DNA from: Rhodoferax sp. OV413
GTDB taxonomy: Bacteria > Pseudomonadota > Gammaproteobacteria > Burkholderiales > Burkholderiaceae_C
Direction of reading: 5' to 3'
Length of the DNA stretch: 5,559 nucleotides
Assembly: GCA_945861195.1 (NCBI GenBank)
Contig: CAMATS010000182.1
Coordinates: forward strand, 1-5,559
Made by a program: the position numbers and the translations under genes
Part shown: positions 1-4,654 of the stretch, one piece after another
How the letters are laid out: the number at the start of each line of letters is the position of its first letter
Numbering within the stretch: position 1 is the first letter of the stretch
Notes under the pieces: model-generated
The model's input: the letters and a program-made list of their open reading frames with translations, nothing else
The model's database searches: none
What the model was told of the DNA's origin: nothing

Positions 1-19
1 AGACTCTTTTCCCGCTCCA
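1..19 (+). tRNA. tRNA-Gly, 3' end only (cut by left edge)
   Basis: The first 19 bases read as the end of a tRNA. Positions 1-3 (AGA) fit the last bases of a T-loop, 4-8 the 3' side of the T-stem, 9-15 (TTCCCGC) the 3' acceptor strand, 16 the discriminator T, and 17-19 an encoded CCA. The acceptor strand would pair with GCGGGAA, the usual 5' end of bacterial tRNA-Gly(GCC). A tRNA-Cys follows at 69, and tRNA-Gly next to tRNA-Cys is a known order in proteobacteria (glyW-cysT in E. coli). The anticodon lies outside the window, so the identity rests on the acceptor end and the neighbour. Confidence 0.75.
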
Positions 20-25
20 GATGCC

Positions 26-55
26 AAAAAGGGAAGCCAAAAGCTTCCCTTTTTT
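26..55 (+). terminator. Intrinsic terminator-like hairpin between tRNA-Gly and tRNA-Cys
   Basis: A perfect 7-bp stem GGGAAGC (31-37) / GCTTCCC (43-49) encloses the 5-base loop CAAAA and is followed by six T (50-55). A run of A (26-30) before the stem can pair with the T-run, so the hairpin is near-symmetrical and could stop transcription on either strand. It begins 7 bases after the CCA of tRNA-Gly and ends 13 bases before tRNA-Cys. Either only part of the transcripts stop here, or the hairpin also acts in processing. Confidence 0.8.
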
Positions 56-68
56 GTCACAAAAAAAC

Positions 69-142
69 GGCGCGATAGCAAATCGGTTATGCAACGGATT
101 GCAAATCCGTCTAGCCCAGTTCGACTCTGGGTCGCGCCTCCA
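69..142 (+). tRNA. tRNA-Cys (anticodon GCA)
   Basis: This is a complete 74-nt tRNA with encoded CCA. Acceptor GGCGCGA (69-75) pairs with TCGCGCC (132-138); the discriminator is T139 and CCA is 140-142. The anticodon stem ACGGA (94-98) / TCCGT (106-110) closes the loop TTGCAAA (99-105), which places anticodon GCA at 101-103. The T-arm carries TTCGACT between CCCAG and CTGGG. Anticodon GCA reads both cysteine codons. The sequence closely resembles other proteobacterial tRNA-Cys. The space to the preceding hairpin is too small for an ordinary promoter, so it is probably read from the tRNA-Gly promoter. Confidence 0.97.
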
Positions 143-164
143 TAATTCCTGATAAAAACAACTT

Positions 165-200
165 GGCCTTGATCCACAAGGCCGGGCTTTTTGTTTTTTT
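165..200 (+). terminator. Intrinsic terminator of the tRNA operon
   Basis: A 7-bp stem GGCCTTG (165-171) / CAAGGCC (177-183) with a 5-base loop is followed after three G and a C by T-rich DNA (TTTTTGTTTTTTT, 188-200). It lies 22 bases past the tRNA-Cys CCA and is the natural end of the tRNA transcript. Confidence 0.88.
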
Positions 201-517
201 TACGGCCAGGGCAGTCTTGGCGCGATTGCGTTTTTTGCCGTGGTTGCCACCCAACTCAAGCCCAATGAGTGCCTCACAGACTCTGCTCATGTTGTAGCCA
301 TGCTTCAAGCCCCGATCCGGTCTGGCATAAAAAAAGATGATGACACAAGCCTGTCATTCCCAGCTACGACCGGGAACCTACCGCTTCCAAGTGTTGTAGT
401 GATTGGAGCGACAGTTGGCGCGAGAGGGATGCATGACAATCGGCGTCCTTGAACGTGACCGGAGAATTTCCCTTGCAGGCTAACGATCCAACCACGGGCG
501 CGCCAGGCGCTAGCCGC
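201..517. other. Spacer without a supportable gene
   Basis: About 317 bases lie between the tRNA terminator and the dioxygenase gene. Short open frames exist on both strands (for example a basic 65-residue frame on the minus strand from TTG 308), but none has a clear ribosome site or a recognisable product, and that one runs antisense through tRNA-Cys. A weak 5-bp inverted repeat TTCCC/GGGAA sits at 357-376. A purine stretch GAGAGGGA (422-429) precedes a short ATG frame at 430 that stops after seven codons. No promoter of good quality was seen, although one for the downstream gene should lie here. Confidence 0.6.
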
Positions 518-1321
518 ATGCCCACTTGGTTCATTCCGCACGGCGGCGGGCCCTGTTTTTTCATGGATTGGAACCCGCCCCGTGCCTGGGACCGCATGGC
601 GGACTTTCTCAAGGGCCTGGCGGCCACCTTGCAGGCGCAGCCAAGGGCTATCGTCATGGTGTCCGCGCACTGGCTGGAGGGCTCGTTCAGCGTCACCTGC
701 AGCACGCACCCTGAACTGATTTTTGACTACCACGGGTTTCCACCCCACACCTAGGCCTTGCAGTACCCGGCGCCTGGTGAGCCTGCCCTGGCGGCACGCG
801 TGGCGGGGCTGCTGACCGCTGCCGGATTACCCGCCCAGCAAAATTTCAGTCGCGGGTTTGACCATGGCCTGTTCATCCCGATGCTGTTGATGTTTCCGGC
901 CGCCCATATCCCGGTGGTACAGATGTCCCTCAGCACCACGCTGGACCCGGCGCTGCATCTGGCCGCTGGCCGGGCGCTACAGGCCGTGCGCGACGAGGGC
1001 GTGCTGATTATTGGCAGCGGCATGAGTTACCACAACATGCGCGGCTATGGTGACCCGCGGTCGGGTCCGATTTCGGATGAATTTGACGCTTGGCTCACTG
1101 GGGCCGTGCAAGCTCCACCGCGGCAGCTCGAGCAACACCTGACCGACTGGGCCCAGGCGCCGTCAGCCCGGTTGTCGCATCCGCTGCACGCCGAGGAGCA
1201 CCTGTTGCCGCTGATGGTGGTCGCCGGTGCCGCCGGTCAGGACCCCGGCCAGAAGTTGTTTTCCGATCGAGTCATGGAGACCAAGCTGTCGGCTTTCCGG
1301 TTTGACCGCTCTGCAAGCTAG
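518..1321 (+). pseudogene. Class III extradiol dioxygenase (LigB / DODA-YgiD type), interrupted by one in-frame amber codon
   Basis: The product belongs to the LigB superfamily of non-haem metal dioxygenases that open catechol-type rings (DOPA 4,5-dioxygenase/YgiD branch). From ATG 518 the frame runs MPTWFIPHGGG to a TAG at 752-754 (codon 79), then continues in the same frame to the stop at 1319-1321. Counting the TAG, this is 267 codons, the family's usual length. Conserved histidines sit on both sides of the stop: His8 (HGGG) and His51 (SAHW) before; His116 (FDHG), His172 (GSGMSYHN) and His228 (EEHLLPL) after. Relatives have tyrosine where the TAG falls (FPPHTY), so one TAC/TAT-to-TAG change explains it. 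Neither half alone keeps all the metal ligands, so it is probably inactive unless the TAG is suppressed or is a sequencing error. ATG 518 is chosen because the family begins there, with a weak AGG 10 bases upstream; TTG 449 would add 23 residues. The exact substrate cannot be told. Confidence 0.85.
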
Positions 1322-1391
1322 GCCGCGCCACTGAACGCGGTTAATTGGCCCTGGTCTATCCGCCTCTTTTCCATAGACCCTTGCATGGCTT

Positions 1392-1425
1392 CCATGGGCG
1401 CGCACTATGCACCCGTAGCCCATGG
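1392..1425. repeat. 8-bp perfect inverted repeat
   Basis: CCATGGGC (1392-1399) and GCCCATGG (1418-1425) are exact reverse complements around an 18-base loop. A competing pairing of CACC (1410-1413) with GGTG (1424-1427) is possible. No T-run follows, so it is not an ordinary terminator. It lies about 140 bases before the nuclease promoter candidate; its role is unknown. Confidence 0.5.
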
Positions 1426-1530
1426 TGTGAGGCGCGTGACTACGCCCGCCGCAATGGATGCAATCGTCGCCATGTCGCAGGGTGACAAAATAGAACGCAT
1501 CAGCTCGATCAGTTTGCCGCGCTGCAAAGA

Positions 1531-1559
1531 TTAGTTAGCTCAAAAAAACGCTACATAAT
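1531..1559 (+). promoter_or_regulatory. Possible sigma-70 promoter of the nuclease gene
   Basis: CATAAT (1554-1559) matches the -10 consensus at five of six bases. The hexamer 17 bases upstream, TTAGTT (1531-1536), is a poor -35, but an A-rich tract (1542-1548) stands out in GC-rich DNA. Transcription would begin near 1566, almost on ATG 1568, which favours the second ATG at 1625 as the translated start. Confidence 0.35.
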
Positions 1560-1624
1560 TCCTGGCAATGTTGTCACTGTGTTGCCTGCCGCAGAGCTGC
1601 GAAAAGCGTGAGCTGCTGCGCTGG

Positions 1625-2464
1625 ATGCGGCGACTTTTGAAGCCTTGGAGCCACAGGTTCTTGGCTTGCCGGGGCGGCTGGGCACAAGGCAGCGTCGCGG
1701 GGGTTTTTGTGCTGCTGTTGGCCGGATGCGGCGGGGGCGATCCGCTGGCGTCTGATGCCGGCAGCGCAAACTCTGATTCAAGCGGGCCGGTGGTGCTGCT
1801 CAGCCAGGGCGGCTTCACAATCAACTACGACTGCAGCCTGCACAGCGCCCTGCGATACGACTACACACTCGGGGCTGACACCGGCAATTTGACCCGGCCA
1901 GACAGCTATATGTTCGACCCCACCTTGCCCACGGGTTGCGGCCAGCAGACCAGCACCAGCAGCTATGCCTCGGTCATGCCGGGCTGGGACCGAGGCCACT
2001 TGGTGGCCTCTAACCACATGGACAATGACGCCAACTACTTGCTGCGAGCGAACTACATGAGCAACATCGTTCCGCAAGCCGCGGCCTTGAACCGGGGGAT
2101 TTGGCTGGCCACCGAAAACCTGGCCGAATGCTACCGTGATCTGGCACCCGTGCGCGTGCTTGGCGGCGTGGTTTACAGCAGTCCGGCGAATGACTATTTT
2201 TTACTCAGCCACGGCATTCGAACGCCAGATTTTTTCTGGAAGCTTATCCTGACCACGGAGGCCGGAAATGCCAACCTCAAGGTCATCGCTTGGTACATAC
2301 CCAACAGCAACGAAGTGGCGGGGCTTGACAGTTATTTAATCAGCATCGCAGAGCTCGAGCGCAAGTTGGGCGTGGCAACAGTTGGCATTGATGCGCCGGT
2401 GGCGGTCAAGGCCGCGCGGCCTGGCGTGAATTGGCCCTTGCCCGCGGGGTGCTCGCTGGGCTAG
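1625..2464 (+). CDS. DNA/RNA non-specific endonuclease, predicted exported lipoprotein
   Basis: This is a beta-beta-alpha-metal nuclease of the Endonuclease_NS (Serratia nuclease/NucA) family, which cuts DNA and RNA without sequence preference using a metal such as Mg2+. Counting from ATG 1625 (279 aa), the DRGH motif is at 122-125 with general-base His125, the metal-binding Asn is Asn156 (LNRG), and Glu164 follows 8 residues later. In Serratia nuclease His-Asn-Glu are spaced 30 and 8; here 31 and 8. The N-terminus is basic (MRRLLKPWSHR), followed by a hydrophobic run and lipobox LAGC with Cys35; Gly-rich residues follow and no Asp is at +2, consistent with an outer-membrane lipoprotein. Four further cysteines (70, 105, 169, 276) could form disulfides outside the cytoplasm. 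ATG 1568 would add 19 residues with an untypical signal-peptide start; neither ATG has a strong ribosome site. No inhibitor gene is adjacent, as expected for an exported enzyme. A role in nutrient scavenging or DNA turnover is inferred. Confidence 0.9.
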   Translation: MRRLLKPWSHRFLACRGGWAQGSVAGVFVLLLAGCGGGDPLASDAGSANSDSSGPVVLLSQGGFTINYDCSLHSALRYDYTLGADTGNLTRPDSYMFDPTLPTGCGQQTSTSSYASVMPGWDRGHLVASNHMDNDANYLLRANYMSNIVPQAAALNRGIWLATENLAECYRDLAPVRVLGGVVYSSPANDYFLLSHGIRTPDFFWKLILTTEAGNANLKVIAWYIPNSNEVAGLDSYLISIAELERKLGVATVGIDAPVAVKAARPGVNWPLPAGCSLG

Positions 2465-3528
2465 AGTCTCATGTCATGGGTATTTCCGCTGTGAGCTACA
2501 GCAGCGAGCTCGGCCTGCTCGTTGGCGATCAACTGCGCCAGGGCGAGACGAAAACGGGTGGGACCAAGGTCAATTTTCAGACCGATGGGTGCAACGCGCG
2601 CTTTGTCGATGCCTTTTTGAACCGCTTCCAAAATCTTTTTGTCCTCGGCAAATGCAAAGCCTAGCGATTCGGTGAATTGGCGCGATACCTCCGCGTCACC
2701 CGGCGCAAAGTTGCGCATTTGGAACCAGTAGTACCGGGTGTTGCCAGCGTCGATGGGCGTCATGAAGTTATAGCTGTCCATGATGAAAGCGTCTTGGTGC
2801 AGGGGTTGGTCGTCCCCGCCGCTGCCGGGCGGGGTAAAAATCGCCCTGATGAATGCATGGCTTGGAAAGCGCACCTCGTACTGCTGCTTGCGGTCGCAGT
2901 TGCCCCTGAACTTCAAGAAGGGTTGATAAAACGGCGCGGGCGCAAGATCGTGCATCCAGCGCGAGACGGTGATCCCGTTCTCGGCCACCAAGGTGTCCAC
3001 CTTGGTCTCTTGGTAGTCAGCATTGCCAAAAGAGCTTTGATGCACCCAAGAGACATGCGAGGGATCCAGCAAGTTGTCGGTGATGTGCAGGTAATTGCAG
3101 GCCATGGTCATGGCCTCACCCTGGTTGTGGCCCCAGGTGGGGTCTTCCCAGTGCGGGATGTGGTGAATTGCCTGCCTGGCTGCGCCGGCCGGCTCACCCA
3201 TCCAGATCCACAGCAGGCCGTAACGGTTTTCCAGTGGAAAAGCCCGCACCAGGGCAGCGGCAGGAATGTGGTCGGTGCCTGGCACCTTGACGCAGCGCCC
3301 GCTGCAGTCAAAGCGCAGACCGTGGTAGCCACACTCCAGCAGGTCGCCCTGGATGCGCCCCTGCGAGAGCGGTAGTTTGCGGTGGGGGCAGGCATCTTCC
3401 AGCGCCACAGCCCTGCCGTCAGAGCGGCGATACAGCACGATGTCTTCGCCCAGAACCCGCACCGCCAGCGGCACCTGGCCCAGTTCGCGGTCCCAGGCGG
3501 CGACATACCAGGCATTGCGTAAAAACAT
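2461..3528 (-). CDS. Rieske non-haem iron oxygenase, alpha subunit (VanA/TsaM/DdmC-like)
   Basis: A 355-residue ring-hydroxylating oxygenase of the class that includes vanillate O-demethylase VanA, toluenesulfonate monooxygenase TsaM and dicamba demethylase DdmC; these use O2 and electrons from a separate reductase to demethylate or hydroxylate aromatic compounds in the cytoplasm. The N-terminal Rieske domain has Cys47-Pro-His49 and Cys66-Gly-Tyr-His69, which bind the [2Fe-2S] cluster. The catalytic domain has NLLDPSHVSWVH with Asp155, His158 and His163, and the third iron ligand is probably Asp296 in FAEDKK. The length is normal. ATG 3528 is chosen because the product then begins MFLRNAWYVAAW as in relatives, with AAAGAG 8 bases upstream; an earlier start at 3600 adds 24 unrelated-looking residues. 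No VanB-type reductase is in the window. A palindrome 73 bases upstream may be its operator. The substrate cannot be predicted; the gene may stand alone, separated by 259 bases from the exporter gene. Confidence 0.9.
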   Translation of the reverse strand: MFLRNAWYVAAWDRELGQVPLAVRVLGEDIVLYRRSDGRAVALEDACPHRKLPLSQGRIQGDLLECGYHGLRFDCSGRCVKVPGTDHIPAAALVRAFPLENRYGLLWIWMGEPAGAARQAIHHIPHWEDPTWGHNQGEAMTMACNYLHITDNLLDPSHVSWVHQSSFGNADYQETKVDTLVAENGITVSRWMHDLAPAPFYQPFLKFRGNCDRKQQYEVRFPSHAFIRAIFTPPGSGGDDQPLHQDAFIMDSYNFMTPIDAGNTRYYWFQMRNFAPGDAEVSRQFTESLGFAFAEDKKILEAVQKGIDKARVAPIGLKIDLGPTRFRLALAQLIANEQAELAAVAHSGNTHDMRL

Positions 3529-3601
3529 CTTTGTTACTCTTTTTGGGTAGCAATTGGGCAGCCGAGTTGAGTATCGGCACGGCAGGCTTGATCCGAACAC
3601 C

Positions 3602-3616
3602 TTGGTAGATTACCAA
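3602..3616. promoter_or_regulatory. Perfect palindrome, candidate operator upstream of the Rieske gene
   Basis: TTGGTA-GAT-TACCAA is an exact dyad with 6-bp arms and a 3-base centre, 73 bases before the Rieske start codon. Its inner part fits the T-N11-A dyad of LysR-type sites, and the TGGT/ACCA arms also recall GntR/FadR-type operators. On the minus strand a poor -10-like TAATCT lies inside it. No regulator gene is in the window. It sits in an AT-richer patch within GC-rich DNA, which supports a regulatory role. Confidence 0.5.
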
Positions 3617-3751
3617 AAATACGGCCTTGCGCCCCGGCGCCACCGACCATGATCCAGATCGTGTGGCGCAGCCATGGCGCACTGCGGTGGACAGTCGCAC
3701 CCACGGCAAAGAAAGACCATGTCAGCAAACCCCCGCCACTGCCCTGCTGCA

Positions 3752-3774
3752 GGATGGCGGATGGCGGATGGCGG
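3752..3774. repeat. Short tandem repeat, three copies of GGATGGC
   Basis: Three perfect head-to-tail 7-bp units at 3752-3758, 3759-3765 and 3766-3772, followed by a partial GG. It lies just past the end of the exporter gene and partly overlaps a GC hairpin, GGCGC (3773-3777) / GCGCC (3782-3786), that lies 1 base after the exporter stop codon in the direction of transcription. That hairpin has no T-run, so it is at best a weak terminator or an mRNA-stabilising stem. Confidence 0.65.
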
Positions 3775-3787
3775 CGCGCGAGCGCCT

Positions 3788-4585
3788 TCAAGCGCCTGAC
3801 CCCCACCAGGCCGACAGTGCCCATAGCGCCCGGATCACGCTGAGCAGGGCGATCAGGATCAGCAGGTTGAGCACCCAGCGCCGAAACTGCGCAGGCGACA
3901 CGCCCCGAAACCACCGGTTGCCCAGCCAGATGCCGGCCAGCATGGCCGGCGCCAGCCACAGGGCCCAGCGCAGGGTGTCGGGCCCCAGCAGGGCCGTGCC
4001 ATGCGGCGCGCCCGCCGACAGCAGGCCAGCCCAGGCCAGCGCATACAGGTCGGTCAGCAGGAACAGCAGCACCAAGGTGGCGCGCATCACTGCCGGCGCC
4101 ATCTGCGTGGTGCTCAGCAGTACCGCCACCGCAATGCCGCCGATGGCTGCCACACCGTTGACCAGGCCCGACACCAGCCCGGTGGCGAGCCGCATTCCCC
4201 GGGTCGGCGTCAATGCCAGCCGCCAGCCGCTGCGCAGCAGCAGGGCCGCGCCCAGTAGCAGCACGCCGATCAGCAGGCGCAGCGGCAGCTCGTCCAGCCA
4301 GGCCAGCACCGCAATACCGACCGGTATGCACAGGGCATTGCCCAGCACCAGCCAGCTCAGCCAAGACCAGTTGGCCTCGCGCAAGGCAGCGCGCAACAGC
4401 GTCAGGCTGGCCAGCACCTCCAGCACAAAAATAGGCGGCACCACCTGGGCTGGCGGCGCAAACAGCGACAGCCCTGCCACACACAGCGCAGAAAAGCCAA
4501 AGCCGGCAAAGCCGCGCACCATGCCGGCTGCCAGTACGAACAGCAGCGCCGCCAGCAGCAGGGCGGGTGGCAGGGGCGGTGACAC
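3788..4585 (-). CDS. TauE/SafE family membrane exporter (sulfite exporter-like)
   Basis: An inner-membrane permease of the TauE/SafE (former DUF81) family, some members of which export sulfite or sulfoacetate; others have unknown cargo. The 265-residue product is almost wholly hydrophobic, with about eight predicted membrane segments. The two-fold family repeat is visible: RGFAGFGFSALCVAG near residues 23-37 and GLVSGLVNGVAAIGG at the start of the second half. Length fits the family (about 240-270). There is no ATG. GTG 4585 is preferred because GGA (4593-4595) lies 7 bases upstream; TTG 4591 is the other option but leaves only 1 base after GGA. It starts 69 bases after the acyl-CoA synthetase stop on the same strand, so co-transcription is likely. 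The frame is the same as the ligase and no other stop intervenes. Sulfite as cargo is only inferred from the family name. Confidence 0.85.
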   Translation of the reverse strand: MSPPLPPALLLAALLFVLAAGMVRGFAGFGFSALCVAGLSLFAPPAQVVPPIFVLEVLASLTLLRAALREANWSWLSWLVLGNALCIPVGIAVLAWLDELPLRLLIGVLLLGAALLLRSGWRLALTPTRGMRLATGLVSGLVNGVAAIGGIAVAVLLSTTQMAPAVMRATLVLLFLLTDLYALAWAGLLSAGAPHGTALLGPDTLRWALWLAPAMLAGIWLGNRWFRGVSPAQFRRWVLNLLILIALLSVIRALWALSAWWGSGA

Positions 4586-4654
4586 GAGCAAATCCAGGGG
4601 CTGATCGCAGGGCAGATCGGAAGGCGGCGGAGCGGGCTGGCCGGTGCCCCGGGC

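Larger units (their letters stand above)
1322..1624. other. Spacer between dioxygenase and nuclease genes
   Basis: About 300 bases with no supportable gene. It contains a weak hairpin CCGCG (1323-1327) / CGCGG (1336-1340) just after the dioxygenase stop without a T-run, an 8-bp inverted repeat at 1392-1425, and a promoter-like -10 near 1554. The last 57 bases would be coding if the nuclease began at ATG 1568. Confidence 0.55.

Noticed and set aside
69..142. tRNA-Cys as the attachment site of an integrated element
   Set aside because: No integrase gene and no second copy of the tRNA 3' end were seen in the window, so an island boundary cannot be supported.
111..308. Basic 65-residue minus-strand frame near the left end
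   Set aside because: It starts with TTG, has no clear ribosome site, and its C-terminus runs through the tRNA terminator and antisense to tRNA-Cys, typical of a spurious call.
752..754. UAG recoded as pyrrolysine
   Set aside because: Nothing in the window suggests a Pyl system, the organism type does not fit, and relatives simply have tyrosine at this place.
758..1321. Restart of translation at TTG 758 giving a separate 187-residue protein
   Set aside because: The fragment would lack His8 and His51 and there is no ribosome site; it is better read as the second half of the interrupted dioxygenase.
2677..3375. Plus-strand open frame of 232 codons opposite the Rieske gene
   Set aside because: The opposite strand encodes all Rieske and iron-binding motifs; this frame has no motif and no ribosome site.
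3627..4604. Long plus-strand open frame of 325 codons opposite the exporter gene
   Set aside because: It is rich in Ser, Arg, Pro and Ala with low-complexity runs, has no recognisable domain, and lies antisense to a clear TauE/SafE gene in GC-rich DNA where stops are rare.
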